Under the pieces are notes generated by a model, which was not told the DNA's origin, ran no database searches, and was given only the letters and a program-made list of their open reading frames with translations. Position numbers and translations under genes: made by a program. Shown one piece after another: positions 27,433-41,399 of a stretch of 63,314 bases of DNA. The DNA is taken from positions 2,718-66,031 of the forward strand of contig JADHZB010001931.1 in the NCBI GenBank assembly GCA_015657535.1. The letters are read 5' to 3'. Positions within the stretch are counted from its first letter, which is position 1. Every line of letters begins with the position of its first letter. This stretch comes from Nephromyces sp. MM_2019 (Eukaryota; Apicomplexa; Aconoidasida; Nephromycida).

Positions 27433-28518
27433 CCTTAGTGAAACCAATAAACATATTTGCTCATAATAACCTGCACAGTAATCTCTACAATTATTTGCTG
27501 CAGGATAATATTCTCTAATATTTAAAAAATATTTTGATTCACAATTACTCAACTGGCATTTCCTTTTCTCGAATTATGAAAAATCTTATCCAGTCCTAAA
27601 TTTAAATTCTATTATAATCCTTTTTTGAGCCAATCATTCAGAAAAATATAGCAAATTTAGCTTCAAAACTTTAAAAGATAAAAAGTCATACTAACAAATG
27701 ATATACAGAAACGTGATTCACTCAACATTTATATCAACAGCATAACTTAATTCTAATAATATTGAAATTTTAACCAATTCTTACTTATTGGACACTTTAA
27801 GATATCTATTTAGCTAACATCATGTATGAATAAATTGATACTTCTTTAGCTTACGAGAACATAGAATAAAAAACTCCTTTGTATAAATAGAATTAAAAAA
27901 CATTTATAGGCATCTCATTTAAATTGCAAAATTATTATCTTATCTTTGTAAGATTTACTTATTATTGTTTCTGTGAAGATTAATTAAATATTCAACTTGT
28001 AAATCAACAAAGGTTGATTATAAGATCATATGATAATCATATCACCGATTTCGATATATTCCATTAAAAGCTTATTATCCCTCTACTTATTAAAAATCAC
28101 ATTTACTGCTACTAGGAATCAACTAAAATTCCTACATTAAGTGATAAATCTATACTTTAAAAGATGTTAGCAATTGTTACTAAGGCTTAAAACGTATCTT
28201 TTGTCTTAGCATATTGATTTTATTTTGGGAATCGAGAATAGCAATTTAGAGTTATCAAGATTAATTAACTTAGACATTATGAATTCAGAGAATAATTGAG
28301 AAATCTAGAAATTCACAAATAATGAAAATAGATAGTTGAAATAATCGATCGAGGCAGATATTAATGCGTGTGTACATCAAACTTTTATTTAGAACGTCTC
28401 TTATTTATAATAATATGATTGATTATTCATACTAGCCAATACCAATTACTTATGCCTACAAGCTATTCAGTTTATCCTCTAGGATTAATAATTTGGAGAA
28501 CTTTATAGATTGTTACCG
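27433..28518. other. Intergenic, no gene seen
   Basis: 1.1 kb of AT-rich spacer between two genes in tandem on the plus strand. Presumed to contain the promoter of the Tat-SF1-like gene; no motif is recognised. Confidence 0.6.
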
Positions 28519-31500
28519 ATGACTGATGAAGCCAGTTGTAGTAAGGCTATTTGGTACTTTCAGGTTGCTGAAACTGGAGCAATAGCTGGACCTTATAGTT
28601 TGGAGGAATTACAACACCATTACCTAGGGTTATATACTTGTTTTCTTAATTATCTGATGCTTTATCTAACCTTAGATATGAAACTTTTTCTCATAATCCT
28701 AAACCAGGATGCAAATCGAACTAGCTTCAGATTCGTCTATTTATCTAATATTGTGCTCTAATTACAGAGGAAATCTCGATGGCCTTACATATGTATGGAA
28801 GGATGGGATGGAAAATTGGCTTACAATTTCCGAGTGTGATGATCTGAAAGCATTCTTCTACAGTGAGTTATAGTATCATTTCGAGCTCCAGTATAGAATC
28901 ACGATTTAAATTTCTCACTATTCGTATAAAAGCAATCGAAGACGAAATTACCGAGGATGTTCAACCCGACGGAATAGAAAGTAAACTTAATCCGAGTTAC
29001 AGTTTTTTACCACCAGATGCACTCCCAGAGAGTTATAAATACGTCGATCCTGAAGGGAACACCTTTATCTATAACTCAAATTCATCGAATTGGATACCAA
29101 AGGAGGTATTATTTTCATCACATCTCACTTAACTCAATTTAGCTAGTGTCAAATTTTATTCTCTTCCATATGAAACTAATTCCGAGTTTTTTTATTGATA
29201 GCTAATACTGCATTAGTTATTCCCTTGAGTAGTTTACTGCTCACGTAAATTTAGGAAAGCTGTAAAATAATATTTGAAAATAGGATTGACCGTTTACCCT
29301 AAAATTTCTAGGAATACCTGAAACTCCTAAGCTATGAACCTACTAATGATGCAAGTAATCAAAAACTAGAAGATAACAATGAAGGTAATAGAACACTCCA
29401 AGGACTGAGGTTGAAAAAAAATCATATCTCAAAAGAAAAAACTGTAAATACAAATATCCCTTATCAAAATCCACTTTTGCCTCAAATTTACTCTAAGAAT
29501 TAAACAAGCTAGCTTCATTTAATTCATAAATGAATTCTCACTAAACTCAGAAATAAATGAGAAAAAGCTAAAAAACATACAGAAGCGTAAAGAATATAAT
29601 ATTAGGCAAAAGATAAAAAAGGAAAAAGGCGCATGGCTAAAAGGGAAAGTATGTCCACTTACTTAACCACTTCAGATTCTAACATCTCTTTCATAAAACT
29701 TGGTTTTCACATGATTAAACTCCAACTAATCCTTGCATATGATTATCCACAGCATTTTTTTTACACAATTACATGTTTATTTGCTCTATTTTAGAAAAAC
29801 CCCAATGTATATGTTACTGGCTTGCCTCAAGACATATCATTTGAAGTAAATTTACACGAAAATAATCTTTTTATTAAGTTTTTACTTTTCCAATAAATTC
29901 ATGGAGCAAATTAGTCAAATATATTGAAACTTTATTATATTCCAGGAACTTGAATCGTTATTCAAAAGAGCTGGTATCATAAAAATAGACCCAGAAACAA
30001 GTATTGCATAATTAAAAGTCAATTTATAATTTTATACAAAATCGATTTTAAATTATATTGTCTTAGCTCTAGCTAAGATAAGAATTTATAAAAATGAAAA
30101 TAATAAAGTCAAAGGAGATGCTCTCATAAGCTTTGCGAAAGAAGAATCAGTCCCACTTGCCATTAAATACCTGGACGATTATGAAATACGCCCAGAAGTT
30201 CATATCCATGTAGAAAAGGTTAGCCTCTCCACTAGTTATTTATCTTTAAAATTTTAACTAGAGTATACAATTCTATTTAAAACCAGAAATATTTCTATTT
30301 CGACAACATTTACATGTTTATTTATTATATATAATGTTTTCTCGATTTATATGCTTACATATTTCTTATCTAGGCGCAATTCAACACACCCATTAAAGAA
30401 CAACCAAATAAACACAGAAAGGTAACTCTAAATAATCCAGTCAACCGTCGGAAATACTTAGCCGCCAAATATGAACAAGAAAGACTTATGCGCTGGGGTG
30501 AAGATATAGATGATGGATCAGGTCGCCGTATTCTCCTATTTAAACCTATGTTTAGTCATATTGAAGCCAAGGTAATCTCAACCTTCTTAATTTTTATTCG
30601 ATATAGATAAAACCTTATTTGTTATGATATAAAATATCACTTTAACCCTACTTTACAATGAATCGATTAGAACTATGAAGATGACCATCCATTTTACTCG
30701 GACTTAAAAAAAGAAGTTGAAGAGGTAAATTTTTATCACCTATTTATATTTTAATATTTTAACAGTCCAATCTATTTCTGACACAAACTTGTATTTTTGA
30801 TTCTATTTTCGCTTGGCCTTATCCCAATTCTTCAATTTCCTCATGCTATTTTGTAACATTGAACCTAAAAATCACAATTAATAGATAAAATGTTTTGATA
30901 TGCCACAATAAGCAGAATTCTACATAAATTTCAGGAAATTGAAAGCTTGTTCAAGACTGAAAAAGTGACTCCAATTATGGTTAGTTTTAACTTAGTTTCA
31001 ACCACTACTGAATATGCTCAATTGCAAGCTTTTTAAAGAAACTATGAGAACAATATCCTCGATTGATATACAAAGATATCAGAATCATTTTTAAAATTCT
31101 TCAGAGACATCCACAAGGCATTGTTACTGTGAAATTCAAAACTACTGCCGACGCTGAACAAGCTATTGATGTAAGCTTAATTTAAAATTCTTATCAACTT
31201 TAAGCTAGATATTAACCTATGAAACTCTTATAAATTAATAAAATAATTAGCTTATAATGCTGTTAACACAGCTACTGAATTTTAAATTATAAGTAGCAAA
31301 TACCTTTATGTAGATTCTCCTTCAATCCAGGCTTATCATAGAGAATAGATTTATGACACAGAGCCAAAACCACTTTATGCACTACTTTCAATCAGTTTTC
31401 GAAATTAAGCTCAATTAAAACTTTTCATACTTCTTTTTTTTTTAAAAACATAGAAAATATAGATTCTTTAGTAGATATGTAAACTACTTAGTATTTTTTA

Positions 31501-32382
31501 AGACATAAAATTTTATCTCCTATCTGGGCTTTTAGTTTTTTAATGGTCGATATTTTGCTGGAAAAATATTGGAGGTTTATTTTTATGACGGTAAAACAGA
31601 TTTGAAGGCACAATGCTTACCACCTGATAATACAGTTAAAATCCTTTCTGAGCAAGTAATTTTAGTGCTTTCAAATTTCTTCTAATTTACTGACTATAAC
31701 AACTTATAAGTGCAAGTTAAATATGTTTTTTTAACTGTTTCTATTACTGTATCTCTTTTTTTGTATACCATATTTCACAAGAGATATCTTATAGATTCAA
31801 GTATTTACTTCCGCATAGAGGCTTAACACTGGCGTTTCAATAATTTTTAGTGATAACTTTCATATCTCTTTTTATATCCCTGAATTTAAATTTTAATTTG
31901 ATTATATATAATAATTACTGAAGGAAATTGTTACAGCTGGAAATAGTTCCACAGGCAATATTGAACATTCGAATCACGATGAAAGCGGAGACATAAGACA
32001 AGAATCCTTACCAAAAGATGAGGAAGAAGATATACAAAGGCTTAATGAATTCGGAGTAAGATTTAGCTTTTTTGAAATGGCATGAATTAAGTATCTTGAA
32101 AACGACATATGATATTCTTATTGGATAACTTTTCAATTAATTGATAATAATACACATTTGGTATCTCTTGATTGTAACCTTATCAACTATACTAAATGAA
32201 TCCTTACTTCTTACACTTGAACATTTTGATAAATTATGTATGCTCCTGATCAATGTAAACTAGAAATTGAACTATCATTTAATCATATTATCTGTTGCTC
32301 TCATTGCGATTATCTTTTGTGTTAGGATTGGCTTGAAGACCAAAGCAGTGATGAAGAATTCATAATCCGGACCGAAGATTAA
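28519..32382 (+). CDS. Tat-SF1/CUS2-like U2 snRNP-associated splicing factor
   Basis: CUS2/HTATSF1 binds U2 snRNP and SF3B1 during prespliceosome assembly. Exons: 28519-28628, 28768-28862, 28933-29105, 29312-29384, 29551-29648, 29795-29845, 29946-30000, 30067-30218, 30374-30571, 30671-30724, 30935-30979, 31105-31170, 31536-31655, 31924-32055, 32326-32382; 492 residues, all phases join. Residues about 6-60 form a GYF-like segment (IWYFQVAETGAIAGPYS). YKYVDPEGNTFIYNS recalls the N-terminal WW-like motif of Tat-SF1. An RRM follows (VYVTGLPQDISFE, then KVKGDALISFAKEESVPLAI), next a UHM with RRILLFKPMF, HPQGIVTVKF and the RxF motif as NGRYFAGK, then YDGKTD. The C-terminus is acidic (EEEDIQRL, SSDEEF), as in family members. 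The acceptor at 28932 (AAAAG) is weak but phase requires it. Confidence 0.93.
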
Positions 32383-33816
32383 TCCCAATTCCTAATTTGT
32401 ATAGATCTAATTTCAAGGGATATTTGATATAATATTCATAACATTTTTGAAATTTCTAAACTTTTAAAGATATCCTTTCTACCTATTACCTGCTAAAGGT
32501 TTGGAAAAATTCAACTTTTTGGATCAATTATTATAAAAATGCTCAATCGAAATTTAAATTTTGTAAAAACAAGCATAAGTTCTATCTTTTCATCATACAC
32601 TTGTTTTGAATTACCCTTTAAGTTTCATTTTTACTAGATATAACTAACCTATAAATATAGCTAGTTATTTAATTTTAGAATTAAATCTATAACAATAACT
32701 TCTAAATAGTTACAAATATCGAAACTCAATTATGAAATCCGTTATAGTAAAAAATAACGATTCATATATAATATATATTTACTGTTTTTGATATTAAACT
32801 AAAGCCAAATATCCTACCCATAATCTCCTAACGTCTCCCTACAACTTAAGGCTTTGCTATCTCGCAAAATGTGGAAAGAATTATTTGATTTGTTACTGTT
32901 AAACTGAAGAATTTTTTACAACAAACACTTAAATTGAAATTATAAATAGAATTGTTAAATATCAAATTGATACTTTTTAATTACAAGTTTCTATACAATA
33001 GTTGCATATGCTTAGCGCAACGGATTTAGTTGCATGGTTCAAGATTTTTGCTCCTTAAATATAAAATTATCCAATATACCTTCTGTAATCTTTATTTTTT
33101 TTATAACCTTTTCAAAAAATAGATTGAATAAAGAAAGTCAAATTTCGAGAAAATGTTGAGCCAAAAAATTGCCCCTTAAAATAAAAATTAACTAACAAGG
33201 CTCTCAAATTTAATTTTTAAATTGGTACCATTAATTTACAGCTAGTCTAAAAGTCTTTAAATAAGTTATTTTTCATATACTTTTAATATTATGCGCTACG
33301 AGACATAACAATAGCAACTTGAGTTATTGTTACGTCTCCAAAAATTAAATTCTTTTTATAATTGAAACTATACTCAAATGCTTAGTCTATGCAAGTCTTG
33401 GTAATAATTATGATATAAGAAGTCATAATTATTATTATTTAACAAACATGAGCCAATTTGAAGCTAAGCGTCTAATGGAAATTAAAATAAAATCGATTTA
33501 ATGATATTATTCAAAATAGATTCACCCTTCTACATCATTAATTTTCAGTGATAGTTAATAAGTTCATAACGCTAAAATTCTTGAACAACAATATTAAAAG
33601 CAAATCTGCCAATGCTATAGAATTCGTGAAAATCCTGAAGTCTTGTAGTTACAAAAATTCACTCTGATTAACAAAATTTTACTAAGTATAAAGTGAAGGA
33701 TTCAATAATCTTGAACGAAAGTTATACAGGCTAAAAATATTTTTATAAGATCACATTTCAATCTCTTAAGATTGCACACAGCTCAAAATTGTTGAAAATC
33801 AAGAGATTGAATAACC
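32383..33816. other. Intergenic, no gene seen
   Basis: 1.4 kb of AT-rich DNA upstream of calnexin. No supportable reading frame or structured RNA was seen. Confidence 0.6.
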
Positions 33817-36734
33817 ATGAGGATCTTCTTGTATTTGTTATGCATCATGGCATTTCTACATGGTCCTAAAGGATACCTTCCAACTTCAAAATGCTATGTC
33901 GAAAGTGGTAAAGCTGTAAGCGAGGGTGTCATCTCAGATTTTAATTCTAAAACAGAACTAAATGAACCAAAGTATAAATTTCCTGAGTTTGTTGTACCGT
34001 CAGTGAAAGGATTACATTATGCAGAATTATTTGAAACAAATCCACTAACAGGAGTTAATCCACGATGGGTAGATTGTAAAAATATGAAGAATAAGGGAGA
34101 ATGGGCCTATGATAAAAGAATGGTTGAAGGTATAAGGAACGACTATGGACTAATGATGCAAGGAACTCACCGGTACCATTGTATTTCAACGATAATACCC
34201 ACTTTCAAACCATCAAAAGGAAAGTCTTTTATTTTTCAATATGAAGTACAACATCAGAAGGAGGTTAAATGTGGTGGTGCCTATGTCAAGCTCATGAATT
34301 ATGAGGGTAATTTGGAGGATGTTGATTCAAAAACACCTTTTGTAATATTATTTGGGCCTGATGTTTGTGGACCTGATCACAATAAAGTTCTATTCATAAT
34401 TAAATACAAGCAAAAAGATGGATCCTGGTAAATTTTATAGTATTAGTTGTAGGAATAACGAAAAAGTTCAGAGCCTAAATAAAATATGATATTTTGTGAT
34501 AATTAATCAAAAATTAAGTCTAATTGCCACTGAATTAATTTGCTTTCCGCTCAGGACTGAGCACCATGCTCCTGTAGTTCCAAGAGTGCCAAACGATTTA
34601 CAAACTCATATATACACTCTATGGTTGAAACCTGACAATTCATATGAAATTTATGTCGATCATATAAAAATTGTGAAAGTGAGTTGTTGTAGTCAAAGTT
34701 TTAAATTTTTTGAGCCAAAATAAAAGTCAATATTATTTTTTTGACTTTTTAATGATTTAGGGTGATTTACTTACTGGATTAATGCCCACAATAGAGCCCA
34801 TGGAAATGATTGATGATTTCAATGACAAGAAGCCAGCTGACTGGTAAGTCAGTTTAGTAATAGATTAATGAATAGAGATCTAAGTTTCGAATAATATATA
34901 ATCTATAAATGAGATTAATAGAATTATTAACAAAATTTGAAGAATTTTCTTATCTAGGGAAGATAATCCAAGAATAGTTGATTTAAATGCTGAACAGCCT
35001 TATGATTGGGACGAAAATGAAGCTTATATGATTCCTGATCCTAATTCCGTTAAGCCAGATAATTGGGTTGATGAACCCTTCTATATTATGGATGCTGAAA
35101 ACTTTCCAAAGCCTGAAGAATGGGAGGAAGAGGTAAATCTAAGATAAAATACAACATTTTGTGTATATTGATTGGCAGAATAAGGAAGTTAACATGTTGC
35201 AGGCTAAATGAATTAAAATTAATTGCCCAAACTCTAATTGCTTAGCACCTAAAACTAAAAGAACTAGCTGAGTATCATTTTAATAGTATTTAGGAAGGTT
35301 TAAATTTTTCAAATATTATGGAATCAGAGATAGATGGCATTAACTATTTGATAAGATAAATCCAGCAATAAAACCTTGTGCTAACATTAGAATTTGTGTT
35401 TCTTTTAATTAATTACATAATTATAATAGGTTCTAGTAACTATAACAATGATTTTAATATTTTTAAGACTTAAAAAACTGAGTACTAAATACTCATCAAG
35501 CTGTTTATAAATCATTTATTCCCTCCAGGTGGATGGGCCATGGGAAGGTGTTAAAATCGATAATCCAAAGTGTAAAAGCAACCCCTGCGGAGTATGGGAG
35601 CCAAAAATGATTGTTAATCCAAACTATAAGGGTAAATGGGTTCCACCAACAATTCCAAACCCTAACTACAAAGGTATCTGGACTCCAAAGAAAATTAAAA
35701 ATCCAGATCACTTCAGGGATAATGTATGTTATAAATGTCTGGTTGCATTTTGAAGCATCTTATTTAATGATACTTCATGGTGCACTATTTTATGCAAAAC
35801 AATCATAAGTTTAATATTATCATCAACAATTTATACCACGAGTATTTACGCATAAATAAATTTACACCCATTTAAATTTTAATAGCAAAAATCATATCTA
35901 ATATTTAATAATTTTTCGGCTGATCTGCTTAATTACACTCCGAGTATATAATTAACAAGCTTTACACATATATAAAGATGAGGAAAAATTATTACTTATG
36001 AACAAATTTATATAATTAAATCAAATAGGAAATATACCAAGTTGGTCCTATAAATGCATTAACAATTGAAACTTGGAATGTCGAAGACAAAATTATGATA
36101 GATAACATTATTATATCCGATAACATTCAAAGTGTGATCAAATTTACAGAAAAAACTTGGAAGGTTTGTTGTTAAATATTTAATTTTAACTTTAGTATTT
36201 TCTAAAAATATCTATACAATACCTAAAATAAATTATAGCAATTTTATAATTAATGCCTAGGATTTTAATCTGAAATTACTTTCTGGGCTTAGGTTCGGAG
36301 TAAAAATGAAAGAGATGCTCTCAAGTTCGAGTTTATGGGGTATGATAATCAAAGAAATGAAGTTAATCCATTTTTTAAAATGATTAAAATTTTTGTCATT
36401 GATTCCCCATGGACTTTTGCGACTGTTATCGTTGTGTAAGAAATTAATGAATACATATATACATGTATAACTATATTTATGTCAATTGTGAAGATTGCAC
36501 CTTTAATCATTTTTACGTAAATATTTTTATAAAACTGAATTGATCTGCTTTAGGATTGCAATTTTAACCAAAGTTGCGATGGTAACGCTTTTTAAACTTT
36601 TCAAAATAGTAAAACCAAATCAGATGAGAAAAGAAAGGCAACAGCCGGATGTAGGCCAACAAATGAATTCAACTGCAGAATCTAAAGACACTATGATGAA
36701 TAGAAGCAATCCCCAGCATCGTAAAAAAGCATGA
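33817..36734 (+). CDS. Calnexin, ER lectin chaperone
   Basis: Retains monoglucosylated glycoproteins in the ER for folding. Exons: 33817-34427, 34555-34678, 34761-34843, 34958-35132, 35529-35723, 36029-36163, 36293-36435, 36554-36734; 548 residues with all phases joined. There is a signal peptide (MRIFLYLLCIMAFLHG), a globular domain with EYEVQ-type strand and TLWLKPDNSYEIYVD, then the P-domain: type 1 repeats (KKPADWEDNPRI, QPYDWDENEAYMIPDP, VKPDNWVDEP, FPKPEEWEEE) and type 2 repeats (CGVWEPKMIVNPNYKGKW, NPNYKGIWTPKKIKNPD). A TM segment (about FVIDSPWTFATVIVVIAIL) and a basic cytosolic tail ending RKKA follow, consistent with dilysine-like ER retrieval. The TM rules out soluble calreticulin. 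Plasmodium is thought to lack calnexin, so this bears on lineage. Confidence 0.96.
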
Positions 36735-37158
36735 AAATCGATTTATTTATTACTGTTGTCATATCCAGCCTGAGTTTTTGCAAATTTTCTAATACTATAT
36801 TGTTCTAAATTCGATTTTACAAGCAACTATTTATGGAATAAAACATTGGGATACAATCCAACCCATTTTCAATCTACTAACTTGTTAAAAATATGTATAT
36901 ATCTGGTTTCCAATAATCTTTGTAATATTAGAAATCGTTTTTACAAATTTTCTTAACACAACCTATCAGCAAATTAGGCTTAAAATTAAATTTGTTTATT
37001 TATTGTTGTGAAATTTGTATAATACAGAAAAACTATTACGATTATAATTTGCATTAAGTTAATTATTATAAAATTTAGAAAAGTATCGAGACATTTAATG
37101 TTGAATCTGAAATCAAAACGAGGGAGTAATATTGAATTATATTATAATATTATAGCTG
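36735..37158. other. Convergent spacer calnexin / glycerate kinase
   Basis: 424 bases between two convergent stop codons; presumably both 3' UTRs and polyadenylation signals. AATAAA-like AT-rich runs are present but not distinctive. Confidence 0.6.
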
Positions 37159-39658
37159 TTACAACGATGACTCTAACGATTTTATTCTCCTATCAACAAG
37201 CCTATCCTTATTTAGGAAGAACCTTAAGTAAGGTTTCAAAGAATTCGATTGTGAGGGTCCATATTCATAAAGCTCTGGTAGGTATGTATTGTAGGCTGGC
37301 ATAAATCTAAACAAAGATTGTTGATGTTTGGAGAAATATATGTTTGATTATAAAAATATTTTCAGCATATTAAATCCTAACCAAAATTTTAGTAATTATG
37401 GACTCATATTTAGTGTAAAAACAATTATCCATAGGTATAAGTCAAGTAATGAAATTCAAAAAAATGCAATAAAAATTTCATAATATGATAAGCCTTACCG
37501 GTTTACAAATTCTATTACTTTATCTGGTGACATTCCACCTTTTTGTTGTATTTTATCCTGAAGTTTCCTAATCAAAATTCAAAGATTTGGATAAGTAATT
37601 GTAATAATTGAGTTACATTATATAACTTTTATATAAACTAATTAATGGATATTTGCTGCTTTTAAGATGTAAAAAATTTAAGATAAAACTTCAAATGTTT
37701 TGAAAATACTTACATCTCTGCTTCCTGTCTCCACTTGTAGATAATTTCGAGATCATCTATCTAGTGCAACAAATTTATCCAAAAATTCCATAAAAACTTT
37801 GCATATTTATGTCAATTTCCTAAATATAAGTGAGCTCTAAATAATAAATTTGACTTATAACAGTCTTTACTTTTATAACAATCCAAGCATCAATTAGCTG
37901 ATGTATACTGTCATACTTCCACAAATAACTGAAATGAGATAATTTATAGAGTTTGAAATTGGTGAGTGTTCTAGATAAAGAAATAAATTGATGTCATTTT
38001 TAAAGATTTGAGAGTCATTAAAGTTTAAAACGTTCGATAAATCAGCTAAAGTTTAATACTGTTGTTTCAATTTCATACTGATTAACTTGGTAAATTGAGT
38101 TCAAGCCAGTTATCTTTAGGTTTTGATGAGATTCAGGAAGTGCTTTGAAGCCTGTCAATGAATTTGGAAAAAGAATGTTCTTTAAAATAATTCAATCTAA
38201 TGATTAAGAGATCTCCGAATGTGCATATTAATACCAATAGGATTTGTTATCTAAAAACATGGAGTTCAAGAGTGTAACCGACCAAGCATCCATCCTTCAA
38301 TAATTACTAGTTTTATTGGCAGTTTGACTTTTGGCCATTCAGATTTTCCAAATCGGTCGCCGGCACCCATAAATGCAGCCTTGTTGTAGGCAGGTATGGC
38401 TATATACCTTAGAGAAAAAATCAAATAAAGTTTATGTACATAAGTAAAGTTATTTATTCAAACTGGTTCTTTACATGCATAAATCTCGGGTGTTAAACTA
38501 TTGCGTTATATATAGTTGCACTATATTTATTCTATTCGAATTAAAATTGGAAATCCAATAAGGCAAGAATCAATTGTGAACATGAAACATGTTTTACGTA
38601 AAATAGAGTTCGGTGAAGCAGATAAAATTTTTAAATCTATCCAAAAGTGATGTTCATTCAAATAAAGGAAAGTCAAAAGTTCCATGCATCCATGTTTTAG
38701 AAATTTACCCAGTGTCAGATGTTCCCTCCTTCAAAGATTTCAGGATAGTATTTGCAAGTGAAATATCATGGGTACCAGCATTGCCTCGAAATTCGAGTAG
38801 CTCATTTCCAGGGAATCGGGAATTCAAAACTTTTTGATCTTCATATGTTAAATAGAAATCATCAAGTGAAATTACACATGTTTTGTAGCCCTCGGAATCA
38901 AATAACACCTATGCTCAAAAAAGTTTAATCTGTTTTAAGTGACATGTGAACTTTAAGCACGGAATTGGTGAATAAAAAAAAGTTACTATTTGCTTTATAA
39001 ATGTAGTTCTAGAATGATTTATGAAAAGAAAAAGTTCAAAAAATCTATCAAGAACATTAGTTTGCTTACAAGAGTCATCTATAAAGTAAATTTCACCTTT
39101 AAGCAATTTACCAAGGTTGTCTTTCCGCTTCCTTGAGGAGAACTCAAACCAACTATAGGCACAACAGGGTTTTTCTTATTATCTCTTAATTCCCATTGTA
39201 TAAGCATTCGTTTTATCCAAAAGTATAATGGTAAATAATAATGTAAAACCCTTCGATATGTAATTTCTGAACTTCCTTTTATTTCGTTATTTTCAGTCAA
39301 GTGTTTGTATGTTAACTTTGTTAAACGTATCCATTCGTTTATTGAGGTATCACCCAAGTATCCTTCCTTTCCATTATGAGTATTTATTTCTGTGTTGTGT
39401 TTTGTTAGTGCACAACATTTATCGTATAAGGTGCCCGATTTCACAAAAGAGCTTATAGTCGAAAGAAAAGTGTTATAAAAATGTTTAGATAAAAATTAAT
39501 TCCATCATTTTATAGATTGAGATATGTCTAATGCTCTTATTACGTTCTCAAAGTGTTTCACTAAAATAAATAAATTAAGTCTGCTTGCTATTTGATAACA
39601 GAACTTACCAGAAGTTGGAGAAAGATCCAAATTGTTTTATAAGGTTTATATCTTCCAT
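37159..39658 (-). CDS. D-glycerate 3-kinase, plant/fungal GLYK type
   Basis: Phosphorylates D-glycerate to 3-phosphoglycerate, returning carbon from glyoxylate, serine or glycerate to glycolysis. Exons (minus): 39658-39609, 39451-39097, 38908-38709, 38407-38283, 38151-38079, 37928-37871, 37760-37714, 37567-37499, 37306-37159; 374 residues, all phases join. Visible: HYYLPLYFWI, P-loop VGLSSPQGSGKTTL, SLDDFYLTYEDQ, PGNELLEFRGNAGTHD, PAYNKAAFMGAGDR, LVIIEGWMLGFKALP, HQLIDAWIVIK, IYKWRQEAE, GGMSPDKVIEFVNRFMPAY and YLPELYEYGP, each with a counterpart in plant GLYK. No organelle targeting signal is obvious in MEDINLIKQFGSFSNF, so a cytosolic enzyme is likely. The open frame on the opposite strand at 37098-37304 is its shadow. 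Confidence 0.95.
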
Positions 39659-40328
39659 TGAAGCACTATGTTGTATCAAATTGCTCTTTCAGCATAATAC
39701 TAATGAAGATACAATAATTTAACAAATTAATATTCAGTAAATGGAACTAAAAAGAAAGAGATCATCTTTTATTTTAATTTTCCTGTTTGAGTGCTCATAT
39801 GTTAAGTACTTATAAGCATGAAGCAAGCAAGCATAGGTAAATTGAAAAGTTCATACCAATTTTAACTTTTTATTATATATTAAATTCTTTAGCTCTAGTG
39901 CAAATAATAGTCTAAGCTTTGAGTTAAGGTATTGTTGCTCAGTTTAATTTCAACCACGCTCTAATTATGCTTTAATATGAAAAAATTTTGAAAGCTCATT
40001 ATCTTAAGAGGAATAAGGTAGAAAACTATTTTTTATTTAGTAATTTTAATTATTATCAGTGTTAAAGAGAGTCGGATAATATTTATTGAGGTTTACCAGA
40101 TTCATATAAAGTAAATTACTTTTTTAATCAAAATAGATGTCATATTCGTTAAACTTCGTTTATATCTAACTGAAGATCTTTTTGAAGTATTTTTATGTAT
40201 ATTTATAAAACGTTTGAGTTTATTTGATTTTCAAAATCTCTTAGTTACTTTACAATATTTGATTTCTTAACACAAGTTGTTTATGTGTATTTAATTTCAA
40301 AACAATATCAGTTTATAATGACCTTATT
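39659..40328. other. Intergenic, no gene seen
   Basis: 670 bases upstream of the glycerate kinase and downstream of the oxygenase, both on the minus strand. AT-rich, nothing recognised. Confidence 0.6.
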
Positions 40329-41399
40329 TTATATTTTTATCTCGAAAGATGAAGCATTCCTTTGTGTTAAGGTCCTCCGTTTTCCCCATGCTATTATTGA
40401 AAATCTGGGTCCAACGGAGCCTTTTGGTACCTTTGGTACTCCATGTTTGAGTCTTTGATTAACATCAGAATTAAAAGCAAAAACATCTCCATTCATTTGA
40501 GGGATTTTAATCTGGTTACCGGAAGCTTCATGTAAAAATGAAAGTTCACGGGAATCTCCAAATGAAACACCCATAGTAAAATCTTCTTTCTATTTGATTG
40601 AATAAATATATTAAATGATAATTTTAAACTTGATTAATGAGACTGAAATATTCAGGATGTAGTTGGAATGAAATTCATTGATATTACAAAATTTTTACTA
40701 GATTGGTAATTGATATTTAAATCTAATGAAATTTTCTAACATAAAATACAGTGATACTTTTTTGACAATAAGTTTCCCATTTAAAATGAAAATTATTACC
40801 ATCTTATGATCCTTTGAATATGCATGCGAATCATGATGAAATGGTTTCCATGCACTGCCATCACGATAAAAATTCAAACGACTTGCAAAAATGTCCACAT
40901 CGAAATGCTTCGAAATTTGATTAAGTATATGTTGAAATGTGAGAGAAAATTCGGGATTTTCATATTTGGAATGACGTGACCAGTTCACTAAATTCGAATT
41001 CAAAATATCTTCATTTGAAAGCTGACTAGGAGTATCTGGTAGTGGTATTTTAGCACTTTTAGTTTTTTCATTATAAAAAAGTTCATCAAGCAGCTTATCG
41101 AATAATATGCTGGCCATTGTTGTGTCGTAAAAAGATTTAAGATAAATACTTCCACCTTCAAGTGTGGCGTGTAGTGCTGAAGAAGCATTTATATCAACAA
41201 GGAAGGCTTGAGAATGCCTTAGACTCTTCAAGGCATACTCTGCTATACAATTTTTATTTGAGTATTCATCAACTTTGCCCTGGGATATATTTTTGTAATC
41301 TTGTTCAATTTTTTTATGGCAATTTTGTTGACGCTTGTCCTTCCTCCATCTGCCTTTACTTATTACAATCCTAATTTCTTCTGATTTCTTTAAATCCAT
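40329..41399 (-). CDS. 2-oxoglutarate/Fe(II) oxygenase, AlkB-like
   Basis: Fe(II)- and 2OG-dependent hydroxylase or demethylase fold. Two exons, 41399-40800 and 40589-40329, join in phase to 286 residues. The iron facial triad is visible as H188-x-D190 in KPFHHDSHAY and H249 in LKHGVPK; R262 in GPRFSIIAWGKR is the likely 2OG anchor. Between them run MGVSFGDSRELSFLHE and PQMNGDVFAF, the double-stranded beta-helix core. The N-terminal 35 residues are strongly basic (ISKGRWRKDKRQQNCHKK), which may help nucleic-acid binding. The substrate is not evident: nucleic-acid demethylation is the family-based guess, protein hydroxylation the alternative. It is head-to-head with TRM10 over 364 bases, so the two may share a promoter. 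Confidence 0.88.

Noticed and set aside
37098..37304. 68-codon plus-strand frame with a hydrophobic run, first taken as a small membrane protein
   Set aside because: The minus strand holds the last exon of the glycerate kinase (FMPAYNTYLPELYEYGP), which joins in phase to the previous exon; the plus frame is its shadow.
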